This document shows positions 1 through 8,303 of a stretch of 18,369 nt of DNA, piece after piece. Position numbers and translations under genes: made by a program. The notes under the pieces were generated by a model. That model made no database searches. It saw only the letters and a program-made list of their open reading frames with translations, and was not told where the DNA came from. Where the stretch lies: the NCBI GenBank assembly GCA_964575975.1, contig CAZNTU010000101.1, positions 1 to 18,369 on the forward strand. The letters run 5' to 3'. Origin of the DNA: G963674505 sp964575975 (GTDB taxonomy: Bacteria > Desulfobacterota > Desulfobacteria > Desulfobacterales > SKZT01). Within the stretch, counting starts at the first letter, position 1; each line of letters begins with the position of its first letter.

Positions 1-406
1 CTTCCCCGTACCGGTGGTACGGAATCGACAAGATCGACGAACTCGGTGCCGTCATGCGCGTTGGCGCCCGTAAGACTGCTGGAAAGAGGCTCTTCCGTCC
101 GTGTCGACCAGCACGTGGTGCTTGCCGTCCGGCTTCGCCCTGTCGGTCGGCTTGGGACCCGTCTTCTCTCCGGCCCCGACCGCCCGGACGGAGGCCGAAT
201 CGACGGAAGCCCGCGACCAGTCGATCTTGTCGGCCTTGTTCAGCCGGTCAAACAGGACACGGTAGATCCGGTCCCGGACTCCCTTCTCCTGCCAGTCGCG
301 GAGCCTTCGCCAGCAGGTCATGCCGGAGCCGCAGCCCATCTCCTGGGGCAGCTCCTCCCAAGGGATGCCGGTCTTCAGAACGAAGAGAATGCCCGTCAGG
401 GTCTCC

Positions 407-416
407 CGGTCACCGA
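407..416. repeat. Target-site duplication, left copy
   Basis: CGGTCACCGA lies immediately left of the inserted element, and an identical decamer lies at 701-710. The duplicated bases are part of the IS5 transposase sequence, which marks the insertion point. Confidence 0.7.
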
Positions 417-700
417 CTCAGGTTTATACATATCTTCTTTCAGGTCCGTGTCGCTCGTCGTCTCGTCGTTACCACGCTCCGCGCTCGTCGTTATACACAA
501 AATCGAACTCCGAAAATCGCGGTCCCGTTTCAAAACACCCGGATTCGGCAAAAATGATTTATATGTATCCCTTTCAGGGAAAAGAGCCATCTTCGGCCCC
601 GCTACCCAGGGTGGCGCTTCGCTCTACCCTGAGTTGGCGATGCTCTCCTCTCCGGGCCCCTTACCCTGAAAGGGTTGCATAATTTGTGTGTAAGGATGAG
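417..700. mobile_element. MITE-like 284-bp insertion in the IS5 relic
   Basis: This stretch interrupts the IS5 transposase frame exactly between two copies of CGGTCACCGA (407-416 and 701-710). Its ends form an imperfect terminal inverted repeat: the left end reads CTCAGGTTTATACATA (417-432), and the reverse complement of the right end reads CTCATCCTTACACACA (685-700), with 11 of 16 positions matching. Removing the element plus one repeat copy rejoins the IS5 homology blocks (apart from a one-base frame change). It carries no convincing gene; the short frames inside are arginine- or serine-rich shadows. A non-autonomous element moved by an unseen transposase is the simplest reading. The transposase family is unknown. 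Confidence 0.7.
569..674. repeat. Nested palindrome inside the MITE-like element
   Basis: CCCTTTCAGGG (569-579) is matched exactly by its reverse complement CCCTGAAAGGG (664-674). Between them a second imperfect palindrome is visible around CAGGGTGGCG and CGCTCTACCCTG (about 608-633). The whole stretch could fold into a long branched hairpin, as in palindromic dispersed repeats. No coding function is supported. Confidence 0.6.
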
Positions 701-710
701 CGGTCACCGA
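701..710. repeat. Target-site duplication, right copy
   Basis: CGGTCACCGA lies immediately right of the inserted element and is identical to 407-416. Beyond it the IS5 transposase homology resumes toward its N-terminus on the minus strand. Confidence 0.7.
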
Positions 711-794
711 TGGGGATCGGCCCGGATTGCGGTATCGCCTCGGCTTTGGGGGCGGCAGAAGTCGCTGAGAATAGGTTTGGCCATGATTTAAAAT

Positions 795-801
795 CCTCCT
801 T
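795..801 (-). promoter_or_regulatory. Shine-Dalgarno site of the IS5 relic
   Basis: The plus strand reads CCTCCTT, so the minus strand carries AAGGAGG ten bases ahead of the ATG at 784. It supports that ATG as the original transposase start even though the gene is now broken. Confidence 0.6.
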
Positions 802-841
802 AAGTATTTGTTTTCAAAGAGAATTTAATCACGATATCCCC

Positions 842-1192
842 TATGCCAAACGCATTTTGTCAGGGACTCTAAGGACCGCCTGTCTTCTGAAGGAGGAGTC
901 CGGATTCGTTTTCGAAAGGGCGAGGAACAGGGACACGGAAAAATACTTGAGGATTTGGAAGATCAAGGCGGAACATGCGGGGGGTTCGTTTCTTGGAAAG
1001 TTCGTGAAAACCCTCGAGAATTGGTGGAACGAAATTCCGAACTGTTTTTTCGAAAGAATAACCAACGGGTTCGTCGAGGGAACGAACGGCGCGCTTCGCA
1101 ATATAATACGCCGGGCTTTCGGATACGGGAACTTCGCGAATTTCAGATGCCAAGCCATGGCGGAACAAAAATACCCCACAATTCCGCGATGA
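842..1192 (+). pseudogene. ISL3-family transposase, C-terminal remnant
   Basis: The open frame ending with TGA at 1190-1192 matches the C-terminal part of ISL3-type DDE transposases. The clearest block is ITNGFVEGTNGALRNIIRR followed by AFGYGNFANFR, which corresponds to the family signature TNGFVEGxNxxIKxIKRxxYGYxNFxNFR. The WWNEIPNCF segment before it also fits. The earlier residues of the frame (from 686) overlap the IS5 relic start region and show no ISL3 similarity, so the N-terminal zinc-finger and first catalytic portions are missing. About 115 residues of a normally roughly 400-residue protein remain. I call it a truncated relic abutting the IS5 relic. Confidence 0.75.
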
Positions 1193-1312
1193 ACCGATAA
1201 TTTGTTTCCCTTGCAATAAAATACGGCAACGTGTGGAATTATCAGTCCATAACAGCCCATAAGGATTGAATATGCCTCGGGTCGTCGATCGAAAACAGAA
1301 TTGCCGAATGCT

Positions 1313-4159
1313 TCAGAACTTCGCAAGCATGCTTTCCCAAAGTACTCGCATCTTCAAGCCTAACGGGACAGGACGATTCGGTCCCCCCGGGTCTTCCGCC
1401 TTGGCCAGATAGGCGTCTTTGTCTCGGGAAACGATGTTAGGGTTCGATGCGAACGCGTCGTTCGATCTTCCGTGGACGAAATCGACGGATGGAAAAAAAG
1501 CGGAGGCCAAGCGAGTATCGTTTTTATGGCGAGTTCCCATGGAAACCGCGACCGGCGGGTTGGCGTACGCCATAAGTTCTTTTTTCATTTCTTCCGGCAT
1601 TCGGTCCCCGTCGAAGAACGCGAACATGATGGAGAATTCGTGGGAGGCTCCGTTATAAGTGGGCGCGGAGGACGCGTACTGTTCTCCGGCGACGATCGCG
1701 GCTTCGTAGCCCTGCCCGTTTCCGTCGGTGGGCGGGCGGTACTGTTCGCCGTGATAGGAACCGAACGGATTCGCCCGGATTTCGAACGAATCGGTCTTTT
1801 GGTCGTAGAACATCCTTAAGGGGGAAAACGCGAAATTGGAAAGCACGGTATTGTCTGTCGCCACCGCCATGCCCTTGTCCCCGGAGACCAGGCCGAAATA
1901 GGAGTCCGTAACGTGGTTGTTGACGTTGTCCAGGTTCGAATTTTCAGGGGAGTGGCGAAAATAATCCAGTTCGTATTCCGACTCGATCCCACGATAATTG
2001 TGTTTGAAGATCCGGACCGGATCGGTTTTCGAGCTTCGAGAGGAAAACCGGATTTCGGCCGGGGCGTTTTCCATCCAGCCGGTGTCGGCTCTGCGGGCAA
2101 GGGCCGGAACGTTTTTCTTCACGATATCCTTCAATTTTGTGGAAGGATACTGGATTTTTCCGTCTAGAAGCAGGTACGGCCGGTCGGCGACCACTGTGAA
2201 CCTGTAATCGAAATATCCCCCCGAAACGCCCCCCTTTTTCGGGCCGGGCGTTTTTCCTTCGACTCGGATGGAGCCGGACATGCCGTCAGGAGCCGTCTCT
2301 ATCCGAACAGATTCCGGTTCGAACTCGATCATGCGGCCGTCGTAGCGGAACCAGGGAGTCAGGCTGCCCCCGTCCGCGTAGCGTACGCCGTTCAGATAAA
2401 CCCCCTCCACCTTGTTATTACTGTCGAACCTCAGTTCCAGTTCGCCGTTGGAAATTCCATTTTTTTCGACTGTCACCCCTTGGGCCGGGGGGACGGCAGC
2501 CGGCTTTGCATAAAGACGGTACATGCCGTCGGAGAGGCCCGTTTCGCGGGAAACGAACACGCGAAGCCAGTACGTTCCGTCTTCTTCCTTCGAAAAGCCC
2601 AGGTTCGCCGCCTTTGTGGAATCAAGGCCGGGGCCTTCCAGGAACAGCTCCCTTCCGTCCAGATCCCACTTCGTCAACCCCAACCGGAGAAATCTGGATT
2701 GGAAGTCGCCCCGGTTTTCATCCGTTCGGACAAGAACGAAGGAACCCAAACAGGTCGAATCGTCGTTTTCAGCTTCCGAAAGGATCTTTTCGCCTGAGAA
2801 TCGGCGCAAATGTTTTGTCGCGTGCTTCTCGATTATCGCCGAATATTCGTCCAGCTCCGTCAGAAGACGCGTTGCGGCTTTTTGCCTGTCGGGTGCCAAA
2901 AAGGGAGTGGCCATGCCGAAGTGGGTCGTCGACAGCGCCCGAAGGCGCGCAAGATACGACTCCTGGAGAATGCCGTCGAGTTCGGACAGCTCGGGGGAAT
3001 CCCCGTACGTTTTTTTCGCGTTTTCCAGCACCGCGTGGGCGCGCCGGTTTCGCTGAATCCGGGTCCAGTACCAATGGGAATCGGACTTTTCCGCCCAGGA
3101 ATTGTATCCGTTGAAGCTTCCGTCCGCCGTGTCCTGCCCGAAATGAAACCGGGTTTCGGGGGGATGTTTTTTCAAGTATTCGCCCGGAGTCGTGAACCGC
3201 GCGTAATCGAGGTCCTTCGCTTCTTCGATCAGGCCCGATATGCCTTTGGTGTTGGGAAGCCAGTCCGGAACCCAGTCGAGATCGACCCCGCTCCAGAAAT
3301 CCGAGTCCGCGTCGAAGTTCACGAAAATCAACAGGTCCTTGTCGATCTCTCCGTTTGTCTGTTTGCGGCGCAGTTTCTCCGCCCAGTTTCTCAGACTGAC
3401 GTTTTCCACAAGGTCGCCGATGTTGTAGGTCGGTATCACCGCGATTTCCTCCCCGGTCTCCGGGTTGCTGTACAGAATCGGGTTGTGCGCCTCGGCCGCA
3501 GTCAACGGGCGGGAAAATACCCGGAAGGCGTCGAACGGGGTCGCGCTGTAATACAGGCAAACGGCCTTTATGCCCGCTCCCTTGTAGATCGAAAAATCCC
3601 CCGGGGTCGTCATCATCTCCTGGGGACGCACGATCGGGGCGTATTGGCCGAAAATGTCCTCGACGCCGCTGTTCCACGGGTTGGAAACCGCCCATCGGAC
3701 CGAGTCCTTCGTCTCCTTTTCCGTCATTGCCGAAACCAGGCCGTTGTTGTACGACATCAAAATCACTTCGTCTCCGTTTTCCCGGACCCGCCTTCGGATA
3801 TTCTCGACAATGTCGGGCGCGAACCGGGGAAGGATTTCCTGGAGCGAGAACATGTTGTCGAAATCCCATACTCCCTTTACGGGGACTCCCTGCTCGTTGA
3901 ACCTGTCGAGGGTTTTTATAATATGGCGTATTACGCGGATGTCCTTTCCGAATCCGGCTTCGTCGTTGGAATCGTTTCGAAACGAATGGTAAAGGTTGAC
4001 GTGAAAACCGAAGGCGATTTGAATGTTGCGGGAAGACCGCGACGAAGGGCCGGGCACGCTCGCGATCGCCAGCAACGCGGTCACGCCGACCGCGCCCAGC
4101 AAAACGGCGACGGCGATCCATCTGCGAACAAGATATGTTTTGTTCCTTTTCATACGCAT
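1313..4159 (-). CDS. Exported GH57/GH38-like glycoside hydrolase-type protein
   Basis: This 948-residue protein begins with a positively charged stretch and one hydrophobic segment at about residues 13-34, so it is probably exported or anchored by its N-terminus. Residues about 45-330 look like the (beta/alpha) barrel of the glycoside hydrolase/deacetylase superfamily (GH57/GH38 type). Visible features are FGFHVNLYHSF near the start, VRPQEMMTTPGDFSIYKGAG in the middle and NFDADSDFW later. A helical region follows (DSHWYWTRIQRNRR and LSTTHFGMATPF). The last 350 or so residues are rich in beta-strand-like sequence with many aromatic and Gly/Asp residues, resembling the sandwich domains behind GH38 catalytic domains. 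I cannot name the catalytic residues or substrate. The ATG at 4159 has a modest GAAAGG upstream; a second in-frame ATG lies at 4153. The downstream minus-strand side (below 1313) has no obvious terminator. The neighbouring radical SAM and glycosyltransferase genes suggest a glycan-related role, which is inference. Confidence 0.6.
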   Translation of the reverse strand: MRMKRNKTYLVRRWIAVAVLLGAVGVTALLAIASVPGPSSRSSRNIQIAFGFHVNLYHSFRNDSNDEAGFGKDIRVIRHIIKTLDRFNEQGVPVKGVWDFDNMFSLQEILPRFAPDIVENIRRRVRENGDEVILMSYNNGLVSAMTEKETKDSVRWAVSNPWNSGVEDIFGQYAPIVRPQEMMTTPGDFSIYKGAGIKAVCLYYSATPFDAFRVFSRPLTAAEAHNPILYSNPETGEEIAVIPTYNIGDLVENVSLRNWAEKLRRKQTNGEIDKDLLIFVNFDADSDFWSGVDLDWVPDWLPNTKGISGLIEEAKDLDYARFTTPGEYLKKHPPETRFHFGQDTADGSFNGYNSWAEKSDSHWYWTRIQRNRRAHAVLENAKKTYGDSPELSELDGILQESYLARLRALSTTHFGMATPFLAPDRQKAATRLLTELDEYSAIIEKHATKHLRRFSGEKILSEAENDDSTCLGSFVLVRTDENRGDFQSRFLRLGLTKWDLDGRELFLEGPGLDSTKAANLGFSKEEDGTYWLRVFVSRETGLSDGMYRLYAKPAAVPPAQGVTVEKNGISNGELELRFDSNNKVEGVYLNGVRYADGGSLTPWFRYDGRMIEFEPESVRIETAPDGMSGSIRVEGKTPGPKKGGVSGGYFDYRFTVVADRPYLLLDGKIQYPSTKLKDIVKKNVPALARRADTGWMENAPAEIRFSSRSSKTDPVRIFKHNYRGIESEYELDYFRHSPENSNLDNVNNHVTDSYFGLVSGDKGMAVATDNTVLSNFAFSPLRMFYDQKTDSFEIRANPFGSYHGEQYRPPTDGNGQGYEAAIVAGEQYASSAPTYNGASHEFSIMFAFFDGDRMPEEMKKELMAYANPPVAVSMGTRHKNDTRLASAFFPSVDFVHGRSNDAFASNPNIVSRDKDAYLAKAEDPGGPNRPVPLGLKMRVLWESMLAKF

Positions 4160-4537
4160 TGCGATTCAAGCCTTTCGTTTCCTTCCGACTGCAAGGGTTG
4201 CGGCGACTGCGGCGACTCGGGGCTTTCTCCCCCGCCCGTCGCCCCTTGCGCCGCACATGCCCCGATGTCGGTTCGCGCGGGAAATTCGCGTAGGCGCAAG
4301 CATCCTGACCGTATCCGAATCCCGGCTTAACGAAAAGCTAACACGAGAGCATCGGAACTTCAATATTTGGCTTGGCATTCAATCATTCGATACCTACTGG
4401 TCCTAGCCGAAAGGAACCTTGGGGAATGCGTCGCGGGAATGCTTTCCTATCATTTATGGCGGTTGGCTTTTAGGGGGGAGAAACTATGATCGAGCCGACA
4501 AAAAGGAACAAATCGGAGACGATTGAACACCTAACCG
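4160..4537. other. 378-bp intergenic region
   Basis: This lies between the radical SAM gene stop and the start of the GH-like gene, both on the minus strand. It must hold the leader of the GH-like gene if that gene has its own promoter. I see a short tandem GCGGCGACT duplication near 4200-4220 but no convincing promoter, terminator, RNA gene or ORF. Confidence 0.5.
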
Positions 4538-5821
4538 CTAAGCCCGAAATTTTGCCAATTCGGACGCGTCGATGTTTTTGGAGCCGTCGAAAAAGCCGCA
4601 GGCGAGATTGTATCGCAGGTCTTCGAGCCAGAGCCTGAAAAATACGGGGTCGCTTTTGAGTTTTTTTACAATATGGAAGGGTTTCGACATGAAGTCCGCA
4701 AGGGGGCCGAAAAGCTCGGAGGGGTCCCGGAAGCATTCCCAGTCGCACAAACGGCAATCCGTCTTTTCGGAAACCTTGTTGTCCTCCAGGTTTCCGAGGC
4801 AATCGCCGCCCCGGTAGCCGCACGGGTAGATCAGGCCGTCCTCGGCGTTCACGAAAAAGAAGTCCAGGCCTCCCCGGCACGGATACGTGCTCGTCCGCCC
4901 GGAGTTTTCCGAATATTGGAGACTCAAGGCGTGGAGAGCGCACCTGGGGGTGAATATGCGGATGCGGGAACGGAAAGGTTCCGTCGCCCTCAGCAGGGCT
5001 TTGAAAAGACAGGCTTTTTCCTTTCGTGTAAAGCTGATTACGCGCTGCCTGGATGTCGCCGCGTATACGGCCTCGAGTCCGCGGGAGTCTTCCGCGTCCA
5101 CGCTCATGGGATAGCAGAAGCTCACCATGGTGAACCCGATATTGACGACTTTGTTCAAGAAGCTTTCGAAACCTTTCTCGAACCTTTCCAAGAAAACTTT
5201 CAGGTAGTCGTCTTCGCTGGAAAAGTCCTCGCGCCTTAGATCGGCCGTGAGCCTTCCGGCCAGGTTGCGGTTGATTCCCATGTTGGCGGAGGGGTACAGC
5301 CCGGCGTCGTGGAAGTATTTCATGCCTTTTTCCAGTCCGCGAACGACCCCGGGAAGTCCGCGCATTTTCTCGTGGGTGGAGGAATCGGCGGAGTCGAGGC
5401 TGATCCACAGGTTTCTGAGGGGCGCCCCGGCCAGCTTTTCCGCCGCCGTTTTGACGCGGGAGCGAAAGCCGTTTCGGTCCGGGTTCGCGAAGACGAATCC
5501 GTTGGTTCCGGTCCGGACCAGAGGGATGCCCGCCGATACGGCGTACCGGACCAGTTCGGTCAAGTCGTCCAGGAAGAGAAGCGGTTCTCCCCCGGTAAAG
5601 GAGATGCTTCCGATGTTTCTTCGCGCGGCCGCGTCGACGATTCTTTTCAAATCCTCTTGGGGAAGGCGTTTTCTTTCGAATTTTTCGGTGACGCGCATGC
5701 CGCACTGGGGGCAGCGGGCGTTGCAGTGCGTGGTGAATTGCACCACCAGCTGGCCCGGCGCCTTTCCTCTCAGAAGGGGCGTCAGGTTCTTTAAAATCGA
5801 AGGTTCGACACTACGGGACAA
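4538..5821 (-). CDS. Radical SAM protein with C-terminal cysteine cluster (SPASM-like)
   Basis: This 427-residue protein has the radical SAM iron-sulfur motif C-x3-C-x2-C at Cys33, Cys37 and Cys40 (THCNARCPQC), followed by FTGGEPLLF near residue 75, the SAM-contacting glycine-rich segment. The C-terminal third carries many cysteines (TYPCRGGLDF, IYPCGYRGGDCLGN, DCRLCDWECF), in the manner of SPASM or twitch domains that bind auxiliary clusters. Such proteins modify peptides or small molecules by radical chemistry in the cytoplasm; the substrate here is unknown. The start is a TTG at 5821, chosen because no upstream ATG is in frame and the next ATG lies inside the cluster motif; the ribosome site GAGAGG is only moderate. 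It follows the PHP-glycosyltransferase gene by 49 bp on the same strand, so the two are probably co-transcribed. Confidence 0.85.
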   Translation of the reverse strand: MSRSVEPSILKNLTPLLRGKAPGQLVVQFTTHCNARCPQCGMRVTEKFERKRLPQEDLKRIVDAAARRNIGSISFTGGEPLLFLDDLTELVRYAVSAGIPLVRTGTNGFVFANPDRNGFRSRVKTAAEKLAGAPLRNLWISLDSADSSTHEKMRGLPGVVRGLEKGMKYFHDAGLYPSANMGINRNLAGRLTADLRREDFSSEDDYLKVFLERFEKGFESFLNKVVNIGFTMVSFCYPMSVDAEDSRGLEAVYAATSRQRVISFTRKEKACLFKALLRATEPFRSRIRIFTPRCALHALSLQYSENSGRTSTYPCRGGLDFFFVNAEDGLIYPCGYRGGDCLGNLEDNKVSEKTDCRLCDWECFRDPSELFGPLADFMSKPFHIVKKLKSDPVFFRLWLEDLRYNLACGFFDGSKNIDASELAKFRA

Positions 5822-5870
5822 TTGAGGGGGGTCCTCTCTGCGTTTTTATTGTTTTCTCGGGATTGACTGT

Positions 5871-8303
5871 TCAATTGGACGAATACGAAGCGGCCGTCCG
5901 CGAATACTGGTCCCACAATTTCAGGAAAGCGCCTTCGAAACCGCGCTCCTTCATGTATTCCCTCGCGTCGGAACCCATTTTGCGGATCATCGGTCGGTTT
6001 TCGACCATGTCGAGCAACGTGTCGGCGAAACGGTCCGGGCGGTCGGCGGGCACGATGAAGGCGGTCTTGTCGGCGATCACGTTTTCCTTGGGACCTCCTT
6101 GGTCCGTGAGGACGACCGGCAGTCCCGAGGCCTGGGCTTCCAGGACCACGTTGCCGAAAGTGTCCGTCGTGGAGGGGAAAACGAAAATATCGCTGGAGGC
6201 GAATGCTTCGGCGAGATCGTCGCCCTCCAGGACGCCGGTGAAAAGCACGGGAAAGCCCTCCAGGGCCTTTTTCATCTCCGGCAGGTAGGGGCCGTCGCCC
6301 ACGACCACCAGCGTCAAGTCGTTTCGTTTAGAATAGACTTGCTTGAAAATGTCGGCAAGCAAGGGAAGGTTCTTTTCCTTGGAGACCCGTCCGACGTAGA
6401 TCAGCTTCAGGCGTTTGTCGTCGTAGTCGAACTTCCTCTTGAAAAAGCCGTTTCGCTTGGCGGGCGTGAACCGGTCGGTGTCGATTCCCCTGTGGTAGAA
6501 CCGGACCTTTTCGGGCTTGACGCCTTTGGCGATCAGCTCCTCGCCGGTGGCCGCGGACGGAACGTACACGATTTCCATCTGGTTGTAGTACCACGCCACG
6601 AATTTCCACACGATGCTTTCCAGTCCTTCGTCGCCGGTGAGTTCCGCCGCGTATTGGGGAAGGGCGGTGTGGTAGGTCCCCACGACGGGCAGTTTCAGGA
6701 TTTTCGAGATGGCGAGGGCTGCCAGGCCGACCGGGCCGGGGGTGGCCGAGTGAATCAGCGTGAAGTTTTCGTTGTAGCAATATTTGAGCATTTTCAACAG
6801 GGGCGGAATGCGAAGCTTCAAATGGGAGTAGGCGGGCATGGGATATTCGGCGACGGGCTCGAAGCTTGCCAGACAGGGGCTCTCGCGTTTTTCCCCGCAG
6901 GTGACGGCGGTCCAGGGAAGGCCGAACTTTTCCGCGATGTCCTTCTGTTTCTTCAGGGTTCCGGCAACGCCGTTGATATCGTGGTAAGTGTCCGTGAAAT
7001 GGGCTACTCTGGCCGTTTCTATTTCTCGGGCACCGTTTTCGGAAAAATGGGAAAAGCAGTCCCGGCAGAGTTTCCGGTCTCGCGTGAACACCCTGAAAGC
7101 GGCGAAGTAGGGCGAAAGAAGCGTGTAGACCGAAGCGAGACTGGCCAAGCGTCCGAACATGCCGAAAATGTCCGCCTCCGCGAGGCGGTCGAAAGCGCCC
7201 TCCAGTTCTTCTTTCAGAATTTTTTCCGACCCGTTTTCCAGGAACCGGCCCCAAGCTTCCGTCTGGACAAGGGGATCCACGCTCGGCTTTTCCAGCAGAG
7301 CCTTGAATTCGTCGTCGCCGGCCAAAAGTTTGTTCATTGCCTGTAAAAAGGCCTCCTGCCGCTGTTCCGCGCCGGCTTGCGGGTCGTCCCCGTTTCCGTT
7401 TCGCGACGCGGCTCTCGCGGCGGACGCGTTCAGGCCCGGAAGCTTGCCGGGAACTAGCACCCTTTCCACAAAGGAGAAAAACGGACAGGAGTCGTCTCCC
7501 AGGCCTCCGGCGCGATCCTTGTAGAATTGGCATCCGATGCTGTAGATGTTGTGGGCGAGAGTTTGCGGGCTGGAAGCCTTTGCCGATGCCGTTCCCTGAC
7601 GGTCCCACAGTCGCGAAAGAAAATCCTTCTTTCCGGCGGCGTTCTCGACGATCGTGTGAGTCCCGGCGATGTTGAAACCGCTGTGGTCGTCGGAGCCGGC
7701 CGTGAATCCTTTTTTCCAGGGAGAGTCTCCACGAAGCGGAAGACCGTGTTTTTCCGAAAGCCCGGTCGTTTTTTCGGAAGTCAGGCTCTCCAGAATGCTT
7801 TTCAGAGTGCTGTTCTGATAGCCGTCGCGGGTCCCGTTGATTTCGAAAATCCTGAACAGGAGCAAGAGTTTTTCGAAATGCGCCGGGGTCAGCATTCCGT
7901 TTACGGAATACAGCGGATGGGCGAGCGCGTGGACGATGTTCTCGCTCCACAGGTATTCGACGAGGTCGTAGACGTTGTGCCTGGCCCTGAAGATGTCCTC
8001 GTGCTGCTTTTCGGCGATGTCGTAGGCCAGGACATGGATTTTGCACTTGTCTTCGGGAAAGAACGCCGTTATTTCCTCGCTGACGAACGTGTTTTCCAGA
8101 TGCGCGATTTCCAGGCTCCCGGCCAGGCTGTTGTGGTCCGTGACAGTGACGAGATCCATCCCGCGCTCCCGAGCCGTCTCGTAGATGCGCAAAGGTTCCG
8201 AATAGCTCTCGGCGCAGCCTGCGGCCCTCAGCAGCCACTGGCTGGGTTCGTTGGAATGCTTGGAGTGTACATGAAGGTCGACTTTCAACGTTTGCGTCTC
8301 CAT
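5871..8303 (-). CDS. PHP metal-phosphoesterase domain fused to a GT4 glycosyltransferase
   Basis: This 810-residue protein joins two domains. Residues 5-235 form a PHP domain with its metal ligands visible: DLHVH (His11, His13), VTDHN (Asp56, His57), HALAHP (His125, His129) and GSDDH (Asp205, His207). PHP domains hydrolyse phosphoesters with bound metals. Residues about 240-430 are a linker, partly charged and helical, with a CRDC pair near 413. Residues 435-805 form a GT4-type GT-B glycosyltransferase: HFTDTYHDINGVAGTL starts the N-terminal Rossmann fold, GRVSKEKN (638-645) begins the nucleotide-sugar fold, and TDTFGNVVLEAQASG carries the D/E-x7-E signature (Asp714, Glu722). This GT4 branch includes glycolipid and mannosyl transferases. 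No signal peptide is seen, so it is probably cytoplasmic. AAGGAG lies ten bases ahead of the ATG. It is divergent from the methyltransferase operon and leads the minus-strand group. Acceptor and phosphoester substrates are unknown. Confidence 0.88.
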   Translation of the reverse strand: METQTLKVDLHVHSKHSNEPSQWLLRAAGCAESYSEPLRIYETARERGMDLVTVTDHNSLAGSLEIAHLENTFVSEEITAFFPEDKCKIHVLAYDIAEKQHEDIFRARHNVYDLVEYLWSENIVHALAHPLYSVNGMLTPAHFEKLLLLFRIFEINGTRDGYQNSTLKSILESLTSEKTTGLSEKHGLPLRGDSPWKKGFTAGSDDHSGFNIAGTHTIVENAAGKKDFLSRLWDRQGTASAKASSPQTLAHNIYSIGCQFYKDRAGGLGDDSCPFFSFVERVLVPGKLPGLNASAARAASRNGNGDDPQAGAEQRQEAFLQAMNKLLAGDDEFKALLEKPSVDPLVQTEAWGRFLENGSEKILKEELEGAFDRLAEADIFGMFGRLASLASVYTLLSPYFAAFRVFTRDRKLCRDCFSHFSENGAREIETARVAHFTDTYHDINGVAGTLKKQKDIAEKFGLPWTAVTCGEKRESPCLASFEPVAEYPMPAYSHLKLRIPPLLKMLKYCYNENFTLIHSATPGPVGLAALAISKILKLPVVGTYHTALPQYAAELTGDEGLESIVWKFVAWYYNQMEIVYVPSAATGEELIAKGVKPEKVRFYHRGIDTDRFTPAKRNGFFKRKFDYDDKRLKLIYVGRVSKEKNLPLLADIFKQVYSKRNDLTLVVVGDGPYLPEMKKALEGFPVLFTGVLEGDDLAEAFASSDIFVFPSTTDTFGNVVLEAQASGLPVVLTDQGGPKENVIADKTAFIVPADRPDRFADTLLDMVENRPMIRKMGSDAREYMKERGFEGAFLKLWDQYSRTAASYSSN

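Larger units (their letters stand above)
1..784 (-). pseudogene. IS5-family transposase relic, frameshifted and interrupted
   Basis: Read on the minus strand, this is a decayed DDE transposase of the IS5 family. An ATG at 784 begins MAKPILSD, a typical start for this family, with a clean AAGGAGG site at 795-801. The next eleven or so codons are missing and the frame changes; the following frame gives LPPPKPRRYRNPGR. After another one-base shift comes GDRETLTGILFVLKTGIPW, then the conserved GCGSGMTCWRRL and SRASVDSAS blocks (positions about 413 down to 150). Near position 90 a one-base shift moves the frame from HHVLVDTDGR to PLSSSLTGANAHDGTEF, which continues to the window edge. A 284-bp element sits inside it at 417-700. 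The frameshift near 90 has no slippery run, so I read it as decay rather than programmed frameshifting. The catalytic C-terminal half lies outside the window. Confidence 0.85.

Noticed and set aside
90..110. Programmed frameshift in the IS5-type transposase
   Set aside because: Some IS5 subgroups use frameshifting, but no slippery heptamer is present and further frame breaks and a deletion lie upstream, so decay is more likely.
2769..4330. Long frames on both strands over the GH-like gene
   Set aside because: Arg-rich shadow sequences without motifs; the 948-residue frame has a signal segment and folded-protein composition.
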